A program made the translations under genes and the position numbers. A DNA stretch of 64,000 bases from Dipteris shenzhenensis (Eukaryota; Polypodiophyta; Polypodiopsida; Gleicheniales): the NCBI GenBank assembly GCA_047967505.1, contig CM106539.1; one strand, written 5' to 3'. The notes under the pieces were generated by a model. That model did not search any database, was not told where the DNA came from, and saw only the letters and a program-made list of their open reading frames with translations. Every line of letters begins with the position of its first letter. Position 1 is the stretch's first letter. This document shows, piece after piece, positions 33,240 through 44,098 of the stretch.

Positions 33240-34559
33240 CAAAAATTTTTTACCACAAAAAAAGTGTCGATATTATCGTCAAAAATAGTTGGGGATTTAC
33301 CAGTGTCGGTATTACCACCAATATTAGGTCAAAAGTACCTGCCAGAGTCAATATTACCATCAAAACAAGCATTAAAAATGGGTCTTAAAAAACTCTGAGA
33401 AGCGTCAATGTGGCCGTCAATATTACAGTCACCATTTTTGAAAATTATGAATATCAACTTCTTCCAAGATCTTTTTCTTTTGTTCTTTATTGGCATCCAA
33501 AGTATTGCACTTAGCAACTAGTTGCTTCATGTTTTCCTACCCCTCCACTTAGACCAAGTAGTATCTCTTGATCCAGGAAGAATTTGAGGGTGCTCTAAAT
33601 AGGAAATCGCTTACTTTTTTGTGCTCTACATGCTCATTACATCATGCACATATTTTGGAGGTTGTATCACACACTTTTTAGCCTCAGCATCAAATACACT
33701 TCTTGCACACATTCAGGCCTCTACATCGATGCATCCGACCCCGCACCTAAAAGGAACAAAAGAAAACGAAATAATTTGCTACTTTCCATCGCTCGATGGT
33801 TGGTCTAGCTCTAGATTAGAGCTGATTAGATTATCCATAGAGGAGACAACTCCAAAGCAGCCAATCAAAGCCATGCCTAAAAATTCCTAACGAGTTCCTA
33901 CTCAGAGTCATTCCCTATGCTCACATGCGGTTTCACATCATAAAATATTTTGAAACCTAACCGTCTACACATCAGTAAGAAAATTTTAGAGTATTTAGAG
34001 GTATTGGAAGATTGTTCAATGGGCATATTTGATTTTGCACTTCACATTGCCTTCATTGTAAAGCCTTATTGGCTATTTTTTGGCATTTGTGCACATTATT
34101 TTGAGCCTTGTAAAACCTCTTGGATATTCCCGACATCATTTGCCATTGATCACCTCCTCTTGTAACTTCTTACTGGTGCTACTACAAGTTTCTTCTTGAT
34201 AGGACTTACAGTTTAGATTGCAGTTGATTCAAACAATGTTTTTTCATAGGCACTTTGAGTACTCTTTTTTTCATCATGTTTACAACTAGCAACCTCAATT
34301 TGGAGGCATCCGCTAAGTTCAATAAATCAAACTATGGCTCATGAAAATATCAAATGGAGAAATATTATTGGATCTAATTATTGAAAAAGAAATCTAAAGT
34401 GTTTTTTAGATTTCAAGAATTCAATTCCATGGTAGAGAAGGCAGAAAGATCAAAGTCAAGAGATCAGATAGAGGAGGTGAATATATGTCTTCAACATTCA
34501 TCAACTTTTGTAGAAGTTTCCTCAGTAGAATGCAATAGCTAAAAGGAAGAATGGGACTT
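33240..34559. other. AT-rich region without a recognised gene
   Basis: No gene recognised. Several GTC(A/G)ATATTACC-type short repeats occur around 33260-33430. Confidence 0.35.
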
Positions 34560-36400
34560 TAGCAGACAATGCTAGAGCAATGCTCAATGAGAAGCATCTT
34601 CCAAATCAGTATTGGGCAGAAGCAATTGCCACTGCAAACTACTTGGTTAATCAGCTTCCGACTGAATCAATTCAGGCCGTAATCTTTGATGAAGAATCAG
34701 AATGGAAAAGATCAACTACATAGGAGATGGTCACACCAATTACTCAATCACTTATTAAAAAGTTGATGAAGAAAAGCAAGAATTGCCAGAGAAGAGCAAC
34801 TCATGCGGTTTATTAGGGAAATCAGACCACCAGCGAGATTGACATATGCTCACAAAGGCAAAGTAATTTAGATTGAAACCACCAATTATGCTCTTATAAC
34901 TACCATCATGGCTATAGAAGAGCTAGTTTACTTTGAGGATGTAGTTGACAAGTCAAAATGGCAAACTGCTTTGAATAAAGAAATAGATGCCTTGTTACAA
35001 AAGCAACTCTTTGGAATTATGCAACCTTTCACCAGAAAAGAAGGCCATTGCAAACAAATGGGTTTACAAAGTAAAGTACAATCTAGATGGAAGTATTGAA
35101 AGATACAAAACTAGACTAGTTGCATAAGGTTTTGCACATGGTCAAGATTATGATGAGATTTATGCTGCAGTAGTAAAGATGGATTCGATAAGATTATCAA
35201 TATCACTAGCGACACTCAACAGATGGAATGTATACCAACTGGATGTCAAAAATGCTTTTCTCAATGGTTACCTAGACAAGTAATTCTACATGCAGCAACG
35301 AGTAGGGTATGTTGAACCAAGGAGAGAGCATCACGTCACCATCTCAAGAAAAGTCTCTACAGCTTAAAACAAGCACCCAGAAGTTCGAACAATAGAATCG
35401 ATAGCCAATCTTGGATACATGAAGTTTAATGCAGATCATACTCTCTACTACAAACTTTAAGGGGAAGACATAACTATTGCACTTTTGTATGTACATGATC
35501 TGATTGTGCTAGGAAGCACTGAAAGCTTCATTAGCAAGTTATTGAAACAAGACTTATTTGCAGAGTTCAACATAAAAGATCTTGGCCTTATGCACAATTG
35601 TCTTGGTATTGAGTTCTAGAAAGACCTAGATAGCACCTTTATGAGCCAACAAAAATGTGTGGATACTCTCCTCAAGAAGTTTCATATGGCAGATTGCAAG
35701 ATTGCAACCTCACTACCATGGAGCAAAGTTTGAAACTTACCAAAGGTCCAGAAAAGCTTGTTTCTGACAATTGTCTTTTGAGCCATATAGCCTCACATGC
35801 ACCTGCTATGAGTGCTCTATATTTTGCTTCCATAAAAGATAAAGAAACACTTGGGACTACTTGTTTGAGAACCATGATATAACACTTTGACCAAGGAAAA
35901 GTGCATATCCTTGTGTGGATCTCTTGGTCTCATGATCTCCTATGTAGTCATTGTCACAGTACCCATGCAACCTTGGATGACTTCCTCTATATTCTAACTC
36001 TCTTGGATGCATTCCAGTGAGGCTATTTTAGATTTGCCATAAAATGTACAATTGAGCTTACTACATAATAAATATTTGGCCTTGTCGCAGATATATAAGA
36101 GATTCGATGAGTTGCCGATAGTACTTGTCATTGACTAGATTACTTTGATGAGTCAAGGCCAACAACAATATACTATGATAATCAATTAGCTCAAGCATTA
36201 GCCAAGAGTCCAGTATGTTTTTCTAGGACAAAGCACTTTGATGTGAGAGAGTATTTAATTAGAGAAAGAGTGTTACTTGGTGGCATCACATTGCAACATT
36301 GTGACATCAAAGAGAATGTTGGAGACATCTTTACCAAACCACTTGGGAATGAGATTTTTGGGAAGCACTGACAAGCTCTTGGTTGATGCATTCCCATTAA
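34560..36400 (+). pseudogene. Ty1/Copia pol remnant with an internal inversion
   Basis: The integrase end is seen as HLPNQYWAEAIATANYLVNQ (about 34590-34660). RT follows: NKWVYKVK, then TRLVA-TAA-GFAHGQDYDEIYA (TAA 35125-35127 at a Gln position), YQLDVKNAFLNGYLDK and LLYVHDLIVLG. There the Y-V-D-D active site has become Y-V-H-D. After KGPEKLV (near 35765) the sense strand stops making sense. RNase H (GDHETKRSTQGYALF; EAKYRALIAGACEAIWLKRQ) is on the minus strand down to about 35770. From about 36140 the plus strand resumes with the RNase H C-terminus (YYDNQLAQALAKSPVCFSRT; NVGDIFTKPLG). A purine-rich run precedes TGATGG near 36405, a possible 3' LTR start. Confidence 0.8.
35770..36135 (-). pseudogene. 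Inverted RNase H segment within the Copia remnant
   Basis: This minus-strand segment supplies exactly the RNase H N-terminal part missing from the plus-strand Copia between about 35765 and 36140. It is best explained by an in-place inversion of about 365 bp, although a second element in reverse orientation cannot be excluded. Confidence 0.65.
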
Positions 36401-36404
36401 AGGG

Positions 36405-38549
36405 GTGTGATGGAATGTAATGTTCAGTCCTTCTTCAATTCCCCATAATCATCATCTTGAAGGAAGGCCTACTTCATGATGTTGATCTTGTAAGAAAATA
36501 ATACAACGTCTGTGCTCAACAGATAACAGGATCTCGTATGCAAGAAAGAAAACAAGATAGTATGGAGAATCAAAAATTTGATTACTGTAGAACTGATACA
36601 ATAGATGGCGCTGCCTCCCACCCATGCACTCTTGTGAAAGAAGCTTCGATGGCATGCTGGAAACAGTAGAAGACGGAGGTTGGATGCTAAGGAATCAGGG
36701 TTGCTGTAGCCAGTGATGAAATGGGCTTCATGGGCTTGCTCTTATATAGCCACCAGTCGTAGTCAGTTAGGCTCAATTGGATGACCGACCCAGTCCGCCC
36801 AAAATGGTCGACAGTCCCAAAAAAGGCCATTGACCATATGATAGAACCGGTGTGCAAAATAGAGCAACTAACCTATGGTTACCGTTCAGCCCAAAGCCAT
36901 CCGGGGTCATCTGAGGCTCCAAACGGGCCCCACAACCCGAGAGTGGGCTGCCCCAGGTAATGCTCCATCTACCCTCAGTGCGGTCAGTCAAGGGATGCCT
37001 TCCCGCACTTGCATGTAGCCTAGTTGGCAGTGTGCCAACTCTATCTGAAGCCATCGAGCCATCAGGCCCACATGGCCCCCATCTGGTGTCCAAACTAGGA
37101 CCTACCGGATAACCGAGCTACTCAAATGCCTTCTCCTCATATGGGGGGCTTACAAGTAGAGTTAGCTAGTTCCCGCATAGTTACACGAGAGTAGAGCATT
37201 GATATCTAACAGATCTTGAGGGAAGATGTTGAGGATTCATCTCAACATCATGTGTTAATGTGTGCACAGGACTAACACATAAAGTGCTAAAAGGCACAAG
37301 GGTTGGAAACTATAACCCTAACCCTAACCCTAAAGAGGTTTGTATATATTCATTATTTTCAACTAAATCTAGTATACATTTAGTCATTTGTTATGAGCTC
37401 TGTAGTTGTGCACTGTCTCCTCATCTTCACTCTTCTCCTCTCCTCTCTCCATATTTGTTCATAATTATATCACTTAAGGTCCTTCTCCATGGCCATGCTT
37501 AGGTCAATTTGTGGAATGGGGTGGTAGCCCATGTCTTTGTTGTAAGGGATTCACATCCCAATTGTAGGTAGCCATGTGGGCTCCCGCTTGGCTCTCCTCA
37601 TTTGGCTTCTTGGATGGGTTCAAATTTGTGGATGGGTTGTTTCCCCTTCTCATTTGTTTCCTTCGGTTGCTCTTATGCCAGTCTTTTGTCTCTTTTTATG
37701 GTTGCTCCTATACTGTTGTTTCGTCTATTTTTTATGATTACCCTTCTTTGGGTGATGGTTGTGTTGCTTCTTTGTAGCATGTGGGGTCAAAGGGTCTTTG
37801 TGGTACTCTAGTAAACAATTTGTCTAAGAGGTTTGCCATCACAAATGTCTAACCTGGTTGGGTCCTTCATCACTCCTTGAGAGCATGGAAAGGTAGGCTC
37901 CTATTGAGAATGCCTTGTGCTTACTGGCATGTAGCTTCTCCACTTAATCATTTGATGTTGGCTGTGAGGAGATTTGCACAATTCAGCTTCACCCCATTAG
38001 ATGTCTTGACTGCCTTTTGGATGATTTGTTTGAGGATGAAAGTATCCAATGTCTTCAGCTACATTTGTTTGAATAGGAATATTAAGAAGTTGGTGGTGGC
38101 CATCTCCATTTCCTAAATCGTGACACAATCTTGACCTTGTAGCCAAGCTGCTCTTTTGAGGATAACTCATCACACTCTACACTTGAATGTTCTAGTGCAT
38201 TATCATTTTCAATCAGTAGCCTAAATGCTGCCTCTACATTAGCTTCATTCACCCTAGTTTGCTTGCCCAACACTCTAAACACTTTTGTGCCCACATGTTA
38301 CTTCCATTTCCATCTTTCGATCAAACACTTGCAATTCTTTAAATTCCTTCAATCTTCTTTGCTTTAGCCATGCAATAGCTATTGGTGGCCAATTTCATTC
38401 TAGAGGGTATTGTATGTCATTTCCCTTTGGCTTCTTTGCTACCCTTGCTTTCTTTGGAGTTGATGATGTCTCCTACACCCTATGATGTCTTCCACTTGGA
38501 CAACATGTTTGCCATGGTCTTTGCTATTGCCGCTTTTGCTTCTTGCACG
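36405..38549. other. Possible LTR and unassigned DNA; short telomere-like repeat
   Basis: From TGATGG at about 36405 the DNA may be the 3' LTR of the Copia remnant. A TATATAG box lies at about 36752, and (CCCTAA)3 followed by A lies at 37316-37334. No matching 5' LTR was found. The remainder to 38549 is not assigned; no gene recognised. Confidence 0.3.
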
Positions 38550-39778
38550 ATCAGTTCTTGCAATGCACAAAAAACTCCATGAGCATGGCACAACTCAAGA
38601 TAGATATTGGAAGGATTGCTAGTGTATGGGAGTGAGATGCTAAATACAAAACAAAGGGGTATGTATATTGAGTACTCTTCACTTTTATATGCAAAAGGAT
38701 GCATGCAATTGTAGTGAGGTTTAATAGTGGTGGGTGTAGGTTACCTCCACACAATTGCACATTAATTGCCAACTCGCAGGCAATTAAATTTGTGGCATCT
38801 TCTTCATCATGGAATGTTCTTGTGGTGTCCTTTTCATGGAATCTCCTCCTCTTGTGGTCATTTAATGCTCTTAGCTTTTGAGGGAGCCTATCTCCTTCAT
38901 GATTGCTTCCCTTCGTCTCATAAATCTTGATTTGACATGCAATGGCCACCCATTGCCACTGCTAGCTATGCTCATACAGCTCATTATCATGAGTCTTTGC
39001 TCTGTCACATCGGGCCAATAGTCCCATAGTGTAGTTTGTAGCATATGATCCCAATCATTGTAGTTTTCATTCTTAGACTTGTGAAGGATGTTCTTAAGCA
39101 CCTTTTTTGTGGCCTCCACTTAACTATTCACCCTTGGATAGAAAGTGGTCTACTTCTTACACGAAATCAAAAACTCTTTTGTCATGTTTTGTATCACCAA
39201 ATTGATGAAATAAGCCCCTTGATCTAGTAGGATTTCAATTTGGAATCCAAAGCTACAAAGGATATTCTCATACAAAAACCTTGCTATGCTTTGTGATGTG
39301 TTGTCCCTCAAAGCTTGGGCTTCAGTCCATTTATTGACATAGTGCCACCATGATGTCCTTGTTTCCACCTGAATGCATGGCAACTTTGAATGGACCTATG
39401 AAGTTTAACCCTACTTTTGAAAGAGTTTTCATGGGCATGTGGGATTGAGTGGTATTTGATTCGTCTACTCACTCCCTAGCATATGTCATATATCGTGCAA
39501 TGCTTCATTATACATCTTAGTCTTAGGAGTTCGTAGGCCACCAAATCTTCGCTTTGGGAGAGTTTTCTAATTTCTACAATCTTGAAGAAATCTTTTTGGA
39601 GAAGACTCTAGAAGTCCCTCAGGAATAGAAAAATCACGATTTTTTTTTGGCATTCTATTCATGGAGGGAATGTAGTGAACGTCTGGAGGTCCAGGCTCCT
39701 ACTTGACCTCACTACCTTAGTGAGGAGTCCATTTAGTATTGTTTATGGGATTGCAGACACGTGAAGATAATCCTCTTT

Positions 39779-40035
39779 CCCCTTCATGGCCTTGAGCTCA
39801 ATGATTTGGCTCTCTCTTTTGGGGCCTCATATCTTTTATGGGATGCATATCTACACATATCACGCTCCACCATAGCCCGCTATTCAATATCTTTGTATGA
39901 TTTTGATTGACCTTTCCCCTTCATGACCTTGAGCTCAATGATTTGGCTCTCTCTTTTGGGGCCTCATATCTTTTATGGGTTGCATATCTACACATATCAT
40001 GCTCCACCATAGCCCGCTATTCAATATCTTTGTCA
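39779..40035 (+). repeat. Direct duplication, about 138-bp period
   Basis: CCTTCATGGCCTTGAGCTCA through CCCGCTATTCAATATCTTTG occurs at about 39780-39895 and again at about 39918-40034, with only a few substitutions (GG/GA, GG/GT, C/T). Confidence 0.85.
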
Positions 40036-41584
40036 ATGTGATTTCGATTGAGAAATCACCTCCCGCGACTCCTTCATGAGTCCTCTCATGTGGAAAGATG
40101 CATCTTCATATTATCATATCCCCATATTTTCGGTAGATACATCTTGTACACTTTTTGAGTGCAATCCTTTGTCTCTCATCTCTTGATGCACCTTCAATGA
40201 ATGTTGTTATGGAGAGATAAAGCATGATCTCTTTGTGCTTCTCTTCCTACATCGACATAGCAAACAACCTTGCATAAAGTAGTTCATCATCTATTTCTCT
40301 TTGAATATTTGGTCTTCATGCGAGAAATATAATTTGTCTCACGATGATATGAACTAGGCTTATGTATTATTTTAAAATTGGAATTTTGCACAGGGTGTGG
40401 TCACTCTATACCACATGTAACATAATATGTTCATTAATGGAAGAGGGCCTTACGGGCCATTTGTGGACGTGGAGTGTTAAAAAATTACTTACCTAATATA
40501 ATTATGGTATGTACATGTACAGAGATGGCTTTTAAGTTCCAAATTACACCATATATATATGTATGGAAGGGGGGTGAACAATTATACCCGAAAATGCAAA
40601 ATTTAAATATAGGAGTATTTTAAATGTGTGCTTGGTTACACTTGCTTTATGGGTTTTTAGAGAATGTCTTCCCCAAGGACTTTGCAATGAAAGCATCCAC
40701 CTTTTTAATCTAGGTATTATGATCTTGTGCACGAAGAACATGAAAGGGTTGCTTTGCAAATAGTGTTGAAACTTTTGAACATTGTATACCATTCCCGAGG
40801 CTTCCCTTTCAACTTTGGACTAATTGTTGTCTACCATTGCGAATATTTGGCTTTGGAAGATAGGAAAATCCATGTTCCCTTCAAGTTGAGTCAAATCATG
40901 GACCGATTGCCATCCTTGATGCATTGACATGCACATGGAAAATATTATTCCAATCAGGCATTTTAGATATCAATGCCTTCATTACCATCTCTTGTAGAAT
41001 CTAAATTAATTTGGCTTATCTGTTGTTCCACTAAATTTTAGTTTTTTGCCTTATAAGCTGATGTAGGCTACTCAAGCAAACTCCTTGATGAACTTCCAAC
41101 TCAGTAATAAGCAAATTTGCTTAACATTGCTTGGCTCCTTTATCTTTTGATTGGCATTAGCCTTTGTTTTCTCACTCTCATGATCCCACTCCAAGTGCAT
41201 TGGCTTCATGTTGTACATTGAAAAGCCATCCAAAAGATTGCTAAGAATTCATCAATATACACTTGGAATTTCTCTAGAATGAGCCTTTGAAATGTTGTCG
41301 GCACATTTTTCAACCTGAACATTATCACATGGCTTAGTATGGCCCCCGTTAGTGATGAAAGTGGTCTTTTCTTTGACTTCTTTGGGCAGCATGCTTTGGT
41401 TGTACCCACTGTATCTATCTATGTATGAATAAATCTCATGCCCTGCGACTTTATCTACCGTTATTAGCAAGTTAGAATAATGGCTCCTAATGGCTCTCCC
41501 TAAATAAAATCAATCAATTAGTTCTATCATGAACCTAAGCCTAACCTAAGCGCTATCCCTATTAATGCGAAACTTGTGAATCAA

Positions 41585-41790
41585 CCTAAGCGCTCAGCTC
41601 TACGTCTCTCCGCCTCCCTCTACTACTCTCTGCCTTGCCGCTCTGCCCTCTACCTCTCCTTCTCCACCTTTGCTCTCCCTGCCACCTCTCCCTACCCTCC
41701 TCTCCTCCTCCTTCCTCCACCCTCCCTCAACTCTCCCCCTCTCTCCCTTTCCCTCCCTCCCTCCCACTCCCTCCCCCTCATATATTCGCT
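41585..41790. repeat. Pyrimidine-rich low-complexity stretch
   Basis: CTCTCC / CTCCCT-rich DNA of about 200 bp inside the minus-strand Gypsy remnant. Open frames across it are compositional. Confidence 0.75.
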
Positions 41791-43799
41791 TAGGGCAGCA
41801 GCTGTGAACGTTCTAGATTTCAAACCTTCACGAATTTGGCATGTTCCAGATTTTTGCGAACCTTCTTGAATCAACACGTTTTGCCGTTGAATGCATTAAT
41901 ATTCACTATTTACCTTACATTAATGGCCACTTACCTATCCCGCGGACGACAAATCGTGGGCACCTATTGGAAAAGGATTTGGGATGGTTTGTTCATCCAA
42001 CTTCCTAGAGTTTGTTCTCCAACTTCCTAGAATTTCTACATAGCCTTAACTTTCCATTCTTCTTAAGCACTATGATGATGGGGTTGCTTCAGTTCCACTG
42101 CATAAATGAATCATGCCCTTAGTAAGTGATCAATACCAGACGACTAACTTTGCATAGTTGGGATTCATTGGTACCTTTGTTGTCTAAGTGGCTTTGGGAT
42201 CAAAGGCATTCAGTGCTATACAACCTTTAAGTTTGTGTACTCCCACACAAAAACATCTTTATATTGTAAGAAGGGCTTATGGCCTTGGTTGATGAACTTG
42301 TTAGCCCGTTCCTCATTGGTCTTATCAACTTTAGCTCTCCTTTTGGACCTTTTGGAAACACATTTTAGGATCCTTTTTGGAAACACCATTGGCATCTATG
42401 TCGTCACTCTCATGGCATCCATTGTAGCTATTTGGACAATACTCATTGGAAGTAATTTATCTTCTATGTCCATGCATATGCTTCCTTCATTTCTAAGTAT
42501 TCTGGCTTGGACTCCTTCGTGACGCTACTCTTTGCCTCGCTATTTACCTTCATTTTCAATTTTGAATGTATTATTTTCCCAAGTGTACACCACTTTTGCT
42601 CCTTTCAACCACGGCCTACCCAACAACATTGGGTATTTCTCCTCAATTTCCATTTTGCCCACAATAAATGTCATCTTGAAGTAAGCCCCATTTATCTTTT
42701 GCATAGGTTCTTTAGCATATCTTGTGGCATCATTAATCCCTGATATGCAATACAAATCTTCTTTTGAGCAGTTTTTTGACTTCTTCTCAAATTATGTTTG
42801 ACTCCAGGACCTCCATCAATGAAAACCCTCTTGAATGTGTGTGTATGTGATTATTGGATTTGCGCTTTCCATGGTTCTCAACTCTATGCCAGCGATGAGG
42901 CCACTCGACAACCACTAATAACAAAGGGTTGTTTCGTGTGGTTGGTTGCTTGGTGAGCACCCTCGTTTTGGGCTGCAAAGTCATATACCATCTCTCTTGA
43001 TTTTTGCTTGATTCGGTTGACACATCTTCTTTGCCAAACTCATGTTGAAACGTCTTTAAAAAGTGTTTCGTCAAAGCATTCCATGTGTTGAAATGATTGT
43101 CTGGATACTGGTCAAGCCATTCAATAGACTTATCTATGATCGTGGGGGGCAAATACATCAAGTACTTCTTCTCTATATTGCATTGCAATGCCGTTGCCAT
43201 TTGTAGGGAGCTCTGCAAATGGGAATAACCTATGATATTCACCTTCGGCCCTAGAATTACTACCATGGAGTTGCTAGAGGACTCTTCTTCCATCCTCGCA
43301 GAGTGCTCTACTGAACTCAGGTCACTCCCTTGCCTAAGTGGATTTGATGGGGTGTTGCTTCTCGATGCATCCCCAATGGTGATGTCAAGCGGTCCTTTGT
43401 GTTCTGATACAGGTGGGCTTTCCTTTGAGGTAGAGCCTTGACTCTCTTGGTCTTCTTTCTTTTGCTGTCCTAGGTGTCATCACCACTCAGGTTTCCCACT
43501 CTCTTCCCCGGCTTGTATCTCCTTGTTGTTTAGCCAACAAGCTTCTAGAAGTTTGCTCGTTTACTCAAACAGTCCACTCTTCTCTTCTCTATCGATATCT
43601 TTGCTATCGGACGAGCTCTTGCATCTTTGTTATGCTTGGCATTCATTTCACGCTAATTTCCTTGAGGGAGTATTGCTTAGTCATGTAAAAAAATTATTAA
43701 CTCAACATTCGGGTGCCGCTTACGATGATGCGATGCACCAACTCAAGCTGTTTACACATTGCCAAGACCACGTTCGTCCAAGCCTCGATAAGGCTTCTG

Positions 43800-43965
43800 C
43801 CATGGTCTAGCAGTGACGCAATTGACTATGTGGCATAGTGGTCCTGTGTTCAAACCCCACTAACGTTACGCACATTTAATTTGGCTGGAGAAGAAATCCT
43901 CGTCCAAACGCCTACCCACCTACGGTTGTTTAGGCGGCAAGATTCGTGGGGCCGATTGCGCTTTG
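43800..43965 (+). mobile_element. tRNA-derived SINE-like sequence (tentative)
   Basis: A TGGTCTAGCAGTGACGC box resembling the Pol III A box is followed about 35 bp later by GTGTTCAAACCCC, resembling the B box. The spacing is plausible for a tRNA head. No complete cloverleaf or clear poly-A/T tail was established. It lies 130-300 bp upstream of the CIAO1 start codon. Confidence 0.3.
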
Positions 43966-44098
43966 ACATGTGGCACCTCGCCCCGGATTGGACCACCTCA
44001 GCCCCAAAAGTAATTGGGCACTAGAATTTGGGGAGGCACTCTCGTACTTTGATTCAAAAAAGGAACATCAACTAAAACTTGTCAAAGCTTCATTCCGT

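Larger units (their letters stand above)
38550..43300 (-). pseudogene. Decayed Ty3/Gypsy element, minus strand
   Basis: Domains occur in Gypsy order on the minus strand. Gag is at 43293-42787 (LMYLPPTIIDKSIEWLDQYP; HFNTWNALTKHFLKTFQHEF). The protease C-terminal part is at 42755-42540 (YPMLLGRPWLKGAKVVYTWE). RT is at 41470-41206 (YIDRYSGYNQSMLPKEVKEK; MFRLKNVPTTFQRLI; VYIDEFLAI in place of Y-x-D-D). RNase H lies near 40800-40650 (VQKFQHYLQSNPFMFFV; RWMLSLQ). The integrase core is at 39383-39150 (VNKWTEAQALRDNTSQSIAR; DQGAYFI) with its continuation at 39119-38871 (VEATKKVLKNIL-like; DWDHMLQTTLWDYW). Frames are broken many times. A CT-rich insertion (41585-41790) and a duplication (39779-40035) interrupt it. 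No LTRs seen. Confidence 0.75.

Noticed and set aside
36773-37093. 106-codon minus-strand open frame rich in Gly, Leu and Arg
   Set aside because: No domain; located in GC-rich DNA likely to be an LTR.
41576-41869. Serine/proline/leucine-rich open frame
   Set aside because: Compositional product of a CT-rich stretch inside the minus-strand Gypsy remnant.
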